Shown here piece by piece: positions 27,753 to 38,875 of a DNA stretch of 64,000 bases (the first letter of the stretch is position 1; each line of letters starts with the position of its first letter). The notes under the pieces are model-generated. The model was not told the origin of the DNA. It saw only the letters and a list, made by a program, of their open reading frames with translations, and did not search any database. The position numbers and the translations under genes are program-made. The stretch is from Helicoverpa zea (Eukaryota > Arthropoda > Insecta > Lepidoptera > Noctuidae): NCBI RefSeq assembly GCF_022581195.2, contig NC_061470.1:10912001-10976000 (forward strand), in the 5' to 3' direction.

Positions 27753-28995
27753 GGCTCCTGGCTGTGCTCTAGCAGAGAGTGATAAAACGGGTCCCGAACA
27801 GTGTGGTGTAGACTTTACCATATCACGTTCGAACGATTATTTATTGTGTGATAAGTGTCCGTCGGTCCGATGGCGACGTTCAGTGCAAATGTTACTGTGT
27901 AGCTAGTGTTTGTTGTAATTCGATTGTAAGGCCAAAGACTTTGTACATAATACCCTCGTAGCTTCTCGTGATACGCCAAGCGCGTCCCCGACCGGGACGA
28001 GATAAACTTGCGATACAAAAAGATGCATTTTTGCTTTAATTTTTTAATGTAAAACACGTACCCTGATTAGGTACAAATATCTGAGTATTTTTAAGTTACG
28101 GCTTTTTAATTCGATTGTAAATAAATATACCAAATATGTGTCGAATATTGCCTGCGAACCAGACCCTGTATATAAGTAGGTTAGAAACTATTCGTGTAAG
28201 ATAACTCAGTTGCTGATAAATTAAGAATAGGGAAGGTTCATTAATTGTTAATGAAAATTATAAAGTGCAATCAGATGTAAATTTAAGCTATGGTTTAACG
28301 AGCCCCAGTTGAAAAGTATTATTATGTTTATTAGAACCGGCGAGGTTTAAAATATTATAATCGGGTTATATAAGTTTAACATTTAAATTATTAATGTTTA
28401 TTTTATACTATTGTATGTTTTTATATTGCATTATTTTATAAAACGCCGCGGGACCGCTCAACTTTGTGATTTTAGCTGTCATTTTATAACGTTTAGTTAT
28501 CATAACTGTCAATTCTAATTCCGTACAATAGCTATATTGTTTGTTTCTTTTCATTTTTATATATTTTTTTAGAAAATGTACAAATCAAGACACAAAATAA
28601 TACGATTAAGCAAGTAATGTATTGCTTATGGTTTATAGTTATATTTTATTTTAGCAATAAATTTGCTTTTAATCTTATTTTCTTTATTTTATTTTACTTC
28701 CTTATTTTTTCCTTTTTTTTCTTAGGAGATAAGTAAGAAAATGTAAATTTTAAAGGAACCATACTCCTTGCATCACGATGTACATAGTTATATTCAGTTA
28801 AATTGTAAATATCTAATCGAAATGCCACGTTAGAATAAAACATAGTTAAGTAGGAAAATAGTTCGACCCAAAAATTTAACTTCGTAAAAGGGTAAAATCA
28901 TAAATAATCGAAATTATTGTCATTCTAAAAGTGTATCGAAATTGTAACGAAATTATGTCAGAATAGATTTAGGCCTCCAGGTTTCAATAAAAAAT
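27753..28995 (+). other. ct: cut 3' untranslated region with poly(A) signals
   Basis: AT-rich sequence after the cut stop. Canonical AATAAA hexamers lie at 28120-28125, 28656-28661, 28834-28839 and 28986-28991, so several 3' ends are possible. Which is used cannot be told from sequence alone. Confidence 0.6.
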
Positions 28996-30666
28996 GAAAA
29001 GTTTGGGCAATTTCAATTTTACATGGAGAATAAAAATCTTTATAAAAATACATCCATTTTTAGAAATACCAACATACATATCGATGTTATATATAAACCG
29101 TAAGTTAGATAAGTGATAGCGAGTAATAGTCAATATAAATGAACTTAGGCTGTTTAACAGTTACAAAACAGTTATTTTAACTCTCCAACTCCGTTGTATG
29201 AAGTGAAGGAAATTTTTTAACGTATTAAATATATTGATTTATAGAATCATTTCATAGCTTTTTGCTTTTAAAAGAATAATATACGTGTATTATGAATATT
29301 ATTGTTATTTGATATAGTTGCTTCTAATATTTTTGATAGAACAGATACTTACCATAACGCCTCCATTATTTTAAAGATTTCTTCAAAGTTGCCACCCACT
29401 TACTACTCCCAAAAATATAAATATTTGAAGTCAGAACGTAAGTTTTCAATGGTTTTTAAATGAAGTAGGTACCTAAACAAAATTGTTTTTAGAGAAATCG
29501 TTCATCGTTTAATCCATTTGTCTTAAACAAACAATAGTCTGGTGAGATTTATTCAAAATTATGATAGAGGCCAAGTTTAATTATTAGGACTTAAGGGTAA
29601 CAACACCACTACTGAAACGTTTGAGAATACCATACTTTTTTTTATAAAACATGTGACGCAAAGTAGGGAATGTGTAAAAAACAACTGGTTTTCGAAAATA
29701 AAACACTAGGTTTTGGTCAGGTTAGGGCTCTGTCTGAAGTCTTTTTAATTCATCGTTATTTTTACATGGGCTATGGGCAGATGAAAAAACAGTTTTTTTT
29801 TATTTACTCCGTCTTAAATCAGTCCACAGATGGACATAGGCAAGAGCATACGTTTGCCCTATTGTTTTATTCCCAGCTGGGGATATTAAGAGGCTGTATG
29901 ATAGATAGTACTGTTACTATCAATATATTACAAGCACCTATCTTTAAGATACGCCATCTTGTATTTTATATTGTTACGTTGAGTGTTGCCAGGTTAGAAT
30001 GTAAATAGTAATCCGGTAGTGAATAGATTATTATTATGCGTTATATCCATTATAATAATGAATAGTATTAAAATTATAGCGATAATTATTATTGTTCATA
30101 TCATAATATTAATTAATAATGATGCTGAAAACCATTGTCTTCTTTCTGAACAATTTCTAAAGTTATTAAAATTAAAAATAAAGAAATTGCTAATCAGATT
30201 TTGTTTAATTGTCTTACCTTCTTGTAAACCTACGTGGCCTGAAAAGGAAGGAAGAAGGAAAATCTTCTAAGAAAGTAGCGTCGCCAAAATGCGGGTGTAA
30301 TATTCTTCGTAATGTTAAAATGTATGTGTACTGGCTACGCCCTCGTACAACTTCTTTGGAACCCACCCATTTTTTTGTAAACCAAAAATCTATGACAGAT
30401 GTCAAGGAACCCGAACGCCTCGTTAGTTCACTCGTACCTGATAATAACCTTAATAAACAACTTGGTAAGTCACCCGGTGAAACCAACAGACATCAGATGT
30501 AAGCAATAACTACTATCCACGAGTGACTATGTTGTCAAAATAAGAACACACGTGTCATGTTTGGCAAAATATAATAGGAATCTCTATAACAGAATCTAAG
30601 AGAAAACTGAAAAAAACCATAGGTATCCTACTGAGAAACAAAACTTAAACACGTGCTGATAGACAT
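28996..30666. other. Intergenic region between cut and Hsp70
   Basis: AT-rich spacer between two convergent genes. It includes a weak match, about 29810-29865, to the repeat at 9755-9811. No gene recognised. A small ORF at 30209-30502 has no recognisable family. I see no AATAAA close downstream of the Hsp70 stop on the minus strand. Confidence 0.55.
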
Positions 30667-32550
30667 CTAATCTATTTCTTCAATGAGCGGACCGTCACTG
30701 CCACCTTGACCACTCTTCGAACCAGTTCCATGCAGTTTCTTCATAAGAGGAGTACACTCTCTAGATAGCTCTTTATACTTTTCTTCAAACTCATCCTTGT
30801 CTGCCATAGAATTGCCTTCAAGCCAACGTAGAGTATCGTCACATTTGCGACGAATTTTTGCACATTCCATCTCTCCCAGCTTACTCCCGGCGTCTTCAAT
30901 CGCCTGCTTCACGCCAAACACATAAGTTTCTAACTTGTTCTTGGCTGCAACACGGCTTCGCTGCCGCTCGTCATCATCCTTATATTTTTCAGCATCGTTT
31001 AACATTCTGTCGATTTCTGCTTGAGACAAGCGACCTTTGTCATTCTTTATGACTATGTTCTTGCTTTTACCGGTACTGTTTTCTTTAGCAGATACGTTGA
31101 GAATGCCGTTAGCATCTAAATCGAATGCCACGTCTATTTGTGGCACACCACGAGGAGCTGGAGGGATGCCAGTCAGGTCGAACGTTCCCAGCAGGTTGTT
31201 GTTCTTTGTCATTGCTCTTTCTCCTTCGTAAACTTGAATGGTGACGGCTGACTGGTTATCAGAAAACGTAGTAAAGGTTTGAGAATGTTTGCAAGGTATT
31301 TTTGCGTTACGTTCTACTATAGCCGTCATAACTCCACCGGCAGTCTCGATACCCAAAGATAAAGGAGCGACATCAACCAGCAGAACGTCTTGGATCTTCG
31401 AGTGACGTTCTCCGCTAAGTATAGCAGCTTGAACTGCTGCACCATATGCAACTGCTTCATCAGGATTTATAGACAAGTTCAACTTCTTACCGTTGAAGAA
31501 GTTTTGCAGTAAATTCTGTATTTTGGGGATACGTGTGGATCCACCAACCAAAACGATGTCATGAATAGCACTCTTGTCCAGTTTGGCATCATTCAGAGCT
31601 TTCTCTACAGGTTCGAGTGTTGTACGGAATAAGTCAGAGTTCAATTCTTCGAAGCGAGCTCTAGACACTCGTGAGAAAAAGTCTATGCCTTCATACAGCG
31701 CGTCAATCTCGATGCTCGCTTCAGTACTGGAGGACAAGGTTCGTTTTGCTCTCTCGGCCGCGGTTCGAAGACGTCTAAGAGACTTTGGGTTAGTATTCAA
31801 ATCTTTTTTATGTTTCCTTTTAAATTCGTCGGCCAGGAAATTGACAAGCCTACTGTCGAAGTCTTCGCCACCAAGGTGAGTGTCTCCAGCTGTTGCTTTC
31901 ACTTCAAAAAGAGAGCCTTCATCAATGGTTAGGATTGACACATCAAATGTTCCACCTCCAAGATCAAAGATCAGCACGTTTCGTTCGCCTTTCAGGTTTT
32001 TATCTAATCCGTAAGCTAAAGCAGCAGCTGTTGGTTCATTAATAATACGCAACACGTTCAGCCCGGCTATGGCTCCAGCGTCTTTGGTAGCTTGTCTTTG
32101 AGAATCGTTGAAGTAAGCCGGTACGGTTATAACCGCTTTCTTTACTGGTTTCCCCAAATAAGCTTCAGCGACATCTTTCATCTTAATCAGTACCATGCTA
32201 CTGATTTCTTCAGGAGCGAAGCGTTTAGTTTTGCCTTTATATTCAACCTGGATCTTTGGCTTTCCGCCTTCATTGACCACTTTGAATGGCCAATGTTTGA
32301 GATCTTGCTGAATCTTCGGATCATCATATTTTCGACCGATGAGTCGTTTGGCATCAAAAATTGTATTACTTGGATTCAGAGCCACCTGGTTTTTCGCGCC
32401 GTCACCAATGAGCCTCTCAGTATCAGTGAAGGCGACATAAGAGGGAGTGGTGCGATTCCCTTGATCATTAGCTATTATATCCACATTACCATGCTGCCAG
32501 ACGCCAACACATGAATAGGTAGTTCCTAAATCAATTCCAACCGCAGTCAT
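30667..32550 (-). CDS. Hsp70: Cytosolic heat shock protein 70 (intronless)
   Basis: ATP-dependent chaperone that binds unfolded peptide segments together with J-domain and nucleotide-exchange partners. One uninterrupted ORF of 627 residues. The three Hsp70 signatures are present: IDLGTTYSCVGV (residues 6-17), IFDLGGGTFDVSIL, and IVLVGGSTRIPKIQNLL. The interdomain linker VLLVDVAPLSLGIE and the substrate-binding domain are intact. No signal peptide, no mitochondrial leader and no KDEL, so it is cytosolic/nuclear. The C-terminus ends EEID instead of the usual EEVD that docks TPR co-chaperones, and the GGMP-type repeat region is absent, which makes it somewhat short. Lack of introns fits stress-inducible insect Hsp70s, but I see no clear heat shock element array upstream. 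It lies head-to-head with GPN3. Confidence 0.96.
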   Translation of the reverse strand: MTAVGIDLGTTYSCVGVWQHGNVDIIANDQGNRTTPSYVAFTDTERLIGDGAKNQVALNPSNTIFDAKRLIGRKYDDPKIQQDLKHWPFKVVNEGGKPKIQVEYKGKTKRFAPEEISSMVLIKMKDVAEAYLGKPVKKAVITVPAYFNDSQRQATKDAGAIAGLNVLRIINEPTAAALAYGLDKNLKGERNVLIFDLGGGTFDVSILTIDEGSLFEVKATAGDTHLGGEDFDSRLVNFLADEFKRKHKKDLNTNPKSLRRLRTAAERAKRTLSSSTEASIEIDALYEGIDFFSRVSRARFEELNSDLFRTTLEPVEKALNDAKLDKSAIHDIVLVGGSTRIPKIQNLLQNFFNGKKLNLSINPDEAVAYGAAVQAAILSGERHSKIQDVLLVDVAPLSLGIETAGGVMTAIVERNAKIPCKHSQTFTTFSDNQSAVTIQVYEGERAMTKNNNLLGTFDLTGIPPAPRGVPQIDVAFDLDANGILNVSAKENSTGKSKNIVIKNDKGRLSQAEIDRMLNDAEKYKDDDERQRSRVAAKNKLETYVFGVKQAIEDAGSKLGEMECAKIRRKCDDTLRWLEGNSMADKDEFEEKYKELSRECTPLMKKLHGTGSKSGQGGSDGPLIEEID

Positions 32551-33035
32551 TATGCAATTTTACTTAATTTCTTGTTTGTATAGTTTTTGTTGTGACAATA
32601 AATTGCAGCACACTTTCAAATTTTGAATTTTTGACAATGATGATATTTTATTTAATTTCCGGACAGTCTTTTATGACAATACAAAATAAAGATTTACAAA
32701 TGAGTTTCATTAAACTTTCCAAGGCTTAAAATTTGTGGAACGCATCGTAACAATTTCGTTTGACATCGACGCGACGGCATGTCATTGTCACGTCAGGTGT
32801 TTGAAAATCAAAACAACCTGAGTGGGAAGTTAAAAGTTGTATTATTTCTGTAACTCTTACCTATATTTATATAATTTACTTAATTGTTAACGTTTGATTG
32901 TACTTCCCAGTGTCTTCCATACAATTCATAAGTGCGCGCAATAAAGTATTGATTTACGAGTTAATTTGCGCGTAATAGTTACTTAACCTAAAAGTTTTGA
33001 ATAGTTTAATTTGTTTATTATCGATATATTTCACG
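32551..33035. promoter_or_regulatory. Shared intergenic region of divergent Hsp70 and GPN3
   Basis: 485 bp separate the two start codons, so it must hold both 5' untranslated regions and core promoters. Scanning by eye found no nTTCnnGAAnnTTCn array and no convincing TATA box. A bidirectional promoter is an inference from layout only. Confidence 0.5.
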
Positions 33036-33080
33036 ATGCGTTACGCACAGTTAGTAGTGGGCCCTGCTGGGAGTGGAAAG
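33036..33080 (+). CDS. GPN3: GPN3 exon 1
   Basis: 45 nt from ATG to donor gtaaga. It encodes MRYAQLVVGPAGSGK, ending exactly at the P-loop lysine. Confidence 0.92.
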
Positions 33081-36000
33081 GTAAGAGTTCCTTTACTGTA
33101 TAAAGCATAAAGTTTTATAGTTTTCTGGTGCAACATAAACCAAGGTCGCGGTGTGCGGCGATTTTCGACTGCCTTTATCACTTTTATTCGACCACTAGAT
33201 GTGAATTTAAGCATTTAATTTAAATTTCTTCTCAAGTGTATAACTCTCAATAAGATCCTCCTTTAACAAACTTTTTTACTCAGAAGTTTCTTGATCAATG
33301 TATCATCATATCAAAATTGCTTAAATAAACATTATTCCATTTATCCTTTCAGTCTACATACTGCTCAACGATAGTGAAACACGCCAGCGATGCCAAGCGG
33401 ATAGTGGAGGTAGTGAACCTAGACCCTGCTGCTGAACACTTCGACTATGAGCCACTGGTGGACATCCGGGAACTGATACATCTAGAAGATGCTATGGAAG
33501 ACGAGGAACTTCAGTTTGGACCTAATGGAGGACTTGTGTTTTGTATAGAGTAAGTTTATTTACTTAAAAAAAAACTAATTTAAATGTAAATAACTAAAGA
33601 TTCATTTAACAATACTGTAAATTATGTAATATTAATTTTGTAATAATCGATTTTGATTCTGTACCAAGATGTCTTAAGTAGTGAACTTCAAGACAAATGG
33701 ATTGTCAAACTTCATCTCAATATGTTTAACTGAAAAATTAAATTATAAATTTAAAAAAAACCCCGACCCAAAAAAAGTACGCAATAATTATGACAAAAGG
33801 TTAAAAACGCTAAACCCTATAAAAAGCAAAAAATAACTTTTAACACTACGTAAACTAAATTTTGTCGTGTCGGGGGACCGCTCTAATTCATTACTTTAGA
33901 TACGTGTTTTTTTTTTAAACGAATGTTGTAATTAGGTAGGTATCATTTGATTTATGTAAGTATTTATGAAGGTAAAAAGCGGTCCCCCGACACGTCAAAA
34001 TTTAGTTTACGTAGTGTTAAAAGTTATTTTTTGCTTTTTATAGGGTTTAGCGTTTTTAACCTTTTGTCATAATTATTGCGTACTTTTTTTGGGTCGGGGG
34101 TTTTTTTAAATTTATAATTTAATTTTATTTCATGCTTTTTAACGGAGCTCCTTAATTTTTCCTTTAATTTATTTTATCTTAGGATGGGGTCGCTATATGC
34201 GATCTCGGCCAAAGGAAGCTGTTTAACAATCCTCATGACAAACTGGCTCTGGGAGAATTGCACAGATTGAGAAACAATAAAGATTAACCTTTGGACATTC
34301 TAGATTTTCAGCAAAAATATAAATCGGTTTATCCGTTTCATTCCGGCATTTCAGGGTTTCATCCGCCACATCCCATTTCCAGCATCAGGTTCTCGTCAAT
34401 CAGAAACATGAAGAGAACTCGTCAAGACAAATTCAACGAGCCCAAACTCGATGGGTTTACTAAAAGGCAGTTCAGGGTTACGTCTCCTACCTTCGTGCCC
34501 TAACAGCAGACTAGCTCAGTGGTTCCAAAAGACATTAGTGTTTCAAATTTCAGATCCCACATATACTTGCAAGTAAACTGAGCGTGTAACATTCCTATCA
34601 CATCTAGCAAACGAGCTGATGACCTTGAAGACCTGAACCGATTTCCACCAAACATAGCTAAGAACACTCCCGACTGACATACCTTTTAAACAAATAAAAA
34701 CCGCATTACAATCGGATCATCCGTTTGGGAGCTACAATGCCACATACACACACACACACACAGACACACACACACAGACACACACACACAGACACGTCAA
34801 ACTTATAACACCCCGTCGTTTTTGCGTCGGGGGTTAAAAACTAACAACACAGGAAATCACAAGACACAAACAAAGAACAGTACAATTGGCGGTTTAGCAC
34901 TAAACAGCGATAAGACATACAACAGGTTAAGCATGATTGTGTAACAGAAATGTAGTTTCTATTGCATCTAAGGATAACCTAATTTATGACAACATTTACC
35001 ACTTACAGAACATTACTGGAGAACTGTGACTGGTTAGAAGAGCAGCTAGGAGACGTGGACGATGACTACCTGCTGTTCGACTGCCCTGGCCAAATAGAGC
35101 TGTACACACACTTACCCGTCATGAGGAAGCTGGTGGATCTGCTGCAGAAGTGGAACTTCAGGATATGTGTGGTGTTCATGGTCGATTCACAGTTCATGAT
35201 TGATGGTGCTAAGTTTTTATCAGGTGAATAGTACTTACCTTACTTTAAAAAATCAATAGCTTTGTAAAACAAAAGTAACAGCCAATGTTTCAATATCCTT
35301 GTAGTAGTAGTTGTATGTAGCAGGGCTTGTTTCATTTGATTTCACCTGCGTCCTGGGGGAAATTCTTCTCATACCCTCATAAAATATAGCCTATGTAAAG
35401 TAGTTAGGGGCACTATCCCCACCCGGCACCCCACTATATCTACAGTGCAATTCAGTGGTTTCGGAGCCCTGAGGTACAAATAAAAACGTGAGTCCTTACT
35501 TAGTAAAGATAATTATAGCTATAGAATACAAAATTAAAACAGTATACATTAATTCTTTTTGAATATTTCATATTCCAGGCACAATGGCGGCACTGAGTGT
35601 GATGGTGAACCTGGAACTCCCACACGTTAACATACTCACCAAAATGGACTTGCTCAGCAAAAGCGCGCGAAGACAGATTGACGAGTAAGTTTATATTCTA
35701 TACCGTTTGAATCATATAGGCGCGGTCCGAAAGCCCAGGAATATAGATTGGTATTTTTTTGGTATCCAAGTCATCTTTGGGAATCTAACAATGTCAACAA
35801 CATACTTAGGAGAAAATAGATTTTATGGTAAACTAATAATCAAATGACAGCTGTCTGTTGTAAATGAACAACAAGAGACCTAATGTATTTCTATCAATAT
35901 TCCAGTTACCTAGATCCAGACCCACACGTGCTTCTAGCGGACATGAGAAACGCGAAATCAAAATGGCACGAAAAGTACGCAAAACTTACAGAAGCAATCG

Positions 36001-36176
36001 GAGAAGTAATAGAGAATTTCAGTCTAGTCCGGTTTTACCCGCTCAACATCAAAGACGAAGAGAGCGTGGAGAATATCATGATAACCATAGACAATATTAT
36101 TCAGTATGGAGAAGACGCTGATGTTAAAATTCGGGACTTTGATGAGGAAGACCCCGAGGATATTAACTGTGATTAA
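33036..36176 (+). CDS. GPN3: GPN-loop GTPase 3, five exons
   Basis: Small GTPase of the GPN family, which with GPN1 is needed for assembly and nuclear import of RNA polymerase II. Joined exons give 834 nt, 277 residues, close to the roughly 284 of human GPN3. Motifs: P-loop GPAGSGKST (9-17), the defining Gly-Pro-Asn loop in FGPNGGLVFC (71-73), G3 DCPGQ (105-109) and G4 TKMD (173-176). The tail is acidic, as in orthologues. The start at 33036 places the P-loop at the usual position. All four introns have GT-AG ends with matching phases. Intron 2 (33550-35008) is enlarged by a mobile element; the poly(A) signal overlaps the stop. Confidence 0.95.
33353..33549 (+). CDS. GPN3: GPN3 exon 2 with GPN loop
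   Basis: Acceptor tttcag ends at 33352; donor gtaagt at 33550. It begins ST of the P-loop, includes VVNLDPAAEHFDY and the FGPNGGLVFC loop, and ends in phase 2. Confidence 0.93.
33735..34837. mobile_element. Composite DNA element in GPN3 intron 2
   Basis: Starts with a near-perfect inverted repeat: arms 33735-33882 and 33978-34125, about 148 bp each, around a 95-bp loop. It continues through unique sequence to a CA-rich microsatellite and ends cgtcgggggttaaaaac. That end is a rough inverted match of the start (aaccccgaccc). Left and right ends could therefore be terminal inverted repeats. An ORF at 34291-34503 inside is unrecognised. I know this sequence as a repeat of moth genomes; class unsure. 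Confidence 0.65.
34741..34798 (+). repeat. CA-rich microsatellite
   Basis: Runs of (CA)n interrupted by regularly spaced CAGA units, near the 3' end of the composite element in GPN3 intron 2. Confidence 0.9.
35009..35223 (+). CDS. GPN3: GPN3 exon 3 with G3 motif
   Basis: Acceptor ttacag ends at 35008; donor gtgaat at 35224. It encodes ENCDWLEEQLGDVDDDY, then FDCPGQIELYTHLPVM and VFMVDSQFM. The donor is less than ideal but keeps frame with the next exon. Confidence 0.93.
35325..35490 (+). repeat. Degraded interspersed repeat in GPN3 intron 3
   Basis: Contains tttcacctgcgtcctggggg and aaaatatagcctatg, phrases that recur in the tailed repeat family of this window (compare 42012-42180 and 50825-50881). 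Truncated and diverged. Confidence 0.5.
35579..35684 (+). CDS. GPN3: GPN3 exon 4 with G4 motif
   Basis: Acceptor ttccag ends at 35578; donor gtaagt at 35685; 106 nt. It encodes GTMAALSVMVNLELPHVN and ILTKMDLLSKSARRQID, containing the TKMD guanine-specificity motif. Confidence 0.93.
35906..36176 (+). CDS. GPN3: GPN3 exon 5 and stop
   Basis: Acceptor ttccag ends at 35905; TAA at 36174-36176. It encodes DYLDPDPHVLLADMRNAK, NFSLVRFYPLNIKDEESV and the acidic end DEEDPEDINCD. Confidence 0.93.
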
Positions 36177-36181
36177 ATAAA
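36176..36181 (+). terminator. GPN3: Poly(A) signal overlapping the GPN3 stop codon
   Basis: AATAAA begins at the last base of the TAA stop. If used, the 3' untranslated region is only some tens of bases. A second AATAAA lies at 36353-36358. Confidence 0.5.
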
Positions 36182-36661
36182 CTTGTTATTTTTAATTTGT
36201 TTTTTTATTTGTGGTGAGTATTCTACTGGGCCGCGATTCTCCTAATTTTACTTAAGCGTCATACGATTCACGTTCGACTCGATTCGACTGAGATCCGATC
36301 CCGACTCGATTACTATTGAAGGGTATGTGGCATTCCGCTATTTTTTCTTTGAAATAAACGTTTTTGATTGACTAGCTATTGTTAGTTTTCAGGATAAGTG
36401 AAGAATAATGAGTAAAGTAAAAAGTATTTTTCTTAATTAACCTTTATTTGACAAACATAAACATCATTACCCTAGATTTCGCTACATTACCGATACATAA
36501 TACTACACTATGTAATATGCAATAATCAGTAAACATTTAGTTAGCTATACGCCTCTATAAGAGGATAAGGAACGAACGAGCATTCGTTTTTAGCTAAAAT
36601 ATTGAAACCTGAAACTTATTGGTAAGTAATAGAAATGGATCTAGGTATTTCGAGTATTTTC

Positions 36662-36857
36662 AAGGCCCAACATCACCAAAGTGAAGTGGAACGGAGAAGT
36701 TTTTAAACAACCAATAGAATTTCTCTACTCACAGAAAATGAGTGGGCGGAGCCGAGATGTTTGTATAGGTAACGAAATTCTTATTGGTTGTTTAAGAATT
36801 TGTGTTTATCGTAATGCTTTTAGTTGTTCCAAAGTTCCGCTTTGGAGCCTGGGCCTT
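36662..36857. mobile_element. Small MITE-like palindromic element
   Basis: About 196 bp with imperfect terminal inverted repeats (aaggccca at 36662; gggcctt ending 36857). It also has an inner pair, aaacaaccaatagaatttc versus gaaattcttattggttgttt. No coding potential, and no clear target duplication. Confidence 0.5.
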
Positions 36858-37277
36858 ACAGTAAGGTACTAATTAAAATAGTAACAGTAGATAGCTTCAT
36901 ACTACAAGTTACACTGCCTTTGTAATGCACATTTTACTACATATTTTATACTTACGAGTATGTACCTATGTATAGAAAGCTAGTAAAATTTCTTAGTCAC
37001 GAAACTTATGAAATTAAGGCTATTCGTGGAAGTATTATTGGCGTAAAAAATTGGCGATATGCACATGTATAAAGACATTATTAAATTTTTACATACAAAA
37101 TGTGTCATACCGTACTTTTTCGGATTAAAATTTGATCTCTAAAGAATTAGGTGGGCAGCAGTGATCCCGGTGAAACGTTAAACAATTTTTTTTCTTTTCG
37201 CTGATGACGTGAGCGTATGACTATGGACATTATTGCTATTAAAATACGTTTGATTTTACCATGCCAAAATATTATTA

Positions 37278-38636
37278 AAGAAGACGGATCACAATCCATA
37301 CAAAATTGCCCCACGTCCTATAACAAAGTGACGTATCTCAAAAAAAAGATAAAAGTGTTTAAAAAAATATGGCATACTCTCTAATTCATTTTTTTTACAC
37401 CTTCATACGAAAAAAATGCTTTAAAAATTGTTCAGGCGCTGTTATGAAAACATCGTTCATAGAACTATGAATGGACTATTTTATTAAATTATTATTTTGT
37501 TTGATAGGGTATACCTCACAGGTGGTCCCATAATCATCAGGTCAGGATCTGATGATGGAAACCCGGAGAAATTCAGGGAAACTTTTGAAAGTTGTAGGCA
37601 TGCGCAGGATAAAAACTTGACTATAAGATGTATGTCTTATAACACTATGCAACAGTGAAGATTCGGAGCTAACCTGATGATGGAGACGAAAGAAGGTCGA
37701 GGGAACTCGACAAGTGAATATGTAAACTACCTCGTGTTTGGGTTTGTATTATTTGTATTGAATAGACCTTTGCAACAGTGAAGGTTTGGAGCTGATCCGA
37801 TGATGAAGACCAGAGAAGGTCGGGGGGACTCGACAACAAAATATGTAAACTACCTCAGAAGTCGGTGTCTAATGGATGTACCTAAGTTTATATCCCCACC
37901 GACTTCTAGGCCGATGCTCCTAAGAATAGTTTTTTTTGGGAGTCTGTTTTATTTTATTGTAAAAAGTTTTTTTTTTTTTTGGCTTTTCAGTGTCAAGCAC
38001 AGTTGTCACTATCCGCATAAGTGGAAAGTTCTCATCAATACGAATAATATAAGCCCAAACACGAGGTAGTTCACATATTCAGTTGTCGAGTTCCCTCGCC
38101 CTTCTCTGGTCTCCATCATCAGATCAGCTCCAAACCTTCACTATTGTAAAGGTCTATTCAATACAAATAATACAAGCCCAAACACGAGGTAGTTTACATA
38201 TTCGGTTGTCGAGTTCCCTCGACCTTCTTTCGTTTCCATCATCAGGTCAGCTCCAAATCTTCACTGTTGCATATTGTTATAAGACATACACCTTATAGTC
38301 AAGTTTTTATTCTGCGCATGCCTACAACTTTCAAAAGTTGCCCTGAATTTCTCAGGGTTTCCATCATCAGATCCTGACCTGATGATTATGGGACCACCTG
38401 TGAGGTATACTCTATCAAACAAAAAAACAATTTAATAAAATAGTCCATTAATAGTTCTATGAACGACGTTTTCATAACAGCGCCTGAACAATTTTTAAAG
38501 CATTTTTTTCGTATGAAGGTGTAAAAAAAATGAATTAGAGAGTATGCCATATTTTTTTAAACATTTTTATCTTTTTTTTGAGATACGTCACATTGTTATA
38601 GGACGTGGGGCAATTTTGATCCATCTTCTTTCTTCT
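37278..38636. mobile_element. 1.36 kb foldback element with internal tandem repeats
   Basis: Left arm about 37278-37870 and right arm about 38050-38636 are inverted copies of each other over nearly 600 bp, around a spacer of about 180 bp. Within each arm a unit of roughly 125 bp (containing gtgaaggtttggagctga and ctcgacaa, then aaactacctc) is repeated in tandem. The ends read aaagaagacggatc and gatccatcttcttt. No long ORF, so it is non-autonomous. Confidence 0.8.
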
Positions 38637-38717
38637 TTTAGTTAAAGGTTTTGCTAAGAACGGCAAACGGCAACCTTTATTTTGATCGCTTGGCGAGGTC
38701 ATTGACACTTGCGTATT

Positions 38718-38875
38718 TTATCTCTGCTTTCCACATGATCTAAATTATGAAAACGAAAAAATAAGTCGCTAAACCACAGGATGGATTTGGTTAAAATTTT
38801 TGGAACTCGTTATAGAATTCCTTACAGAATATGTGATAGGATTTAATGTGATTAGGTACGACACACCCATATAAC
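38718..38875 (+). repeat. Fragment of the MITE at 44959-45366
   Basis: Shares atctctgctt-ccacatgat, attatgaaaacgaaaaa, ggatttggtta-like sequence and the end aatgtgatt-gacacaccc with 45208-45366. Only the right half of the element is present here. Confidence 0.6.

Noticed and set aside
30209..30502. 97-codon ORF between cut and Hsp70
   Set aside because: No recognisable domain, overlapping ORFs on both strands, no splice or promoter evidence.
32551..33035. Heat shock elements upstream of Hsp70
   Set aside because: TTC and GAA triplets occur but not in the required 5-bp phase; not reported as HSEs.
34291..34503. 70-codon ORF inside the composite element
   Set aside because: No family match and the frame probably opens by chance within a repeat.
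34986..35231. 81-codon ORF starting upstream of GPN3 exon 3
   Set aside because: The first residues are intronic; similarity to GPN3 begins after the acceptor at 35008.
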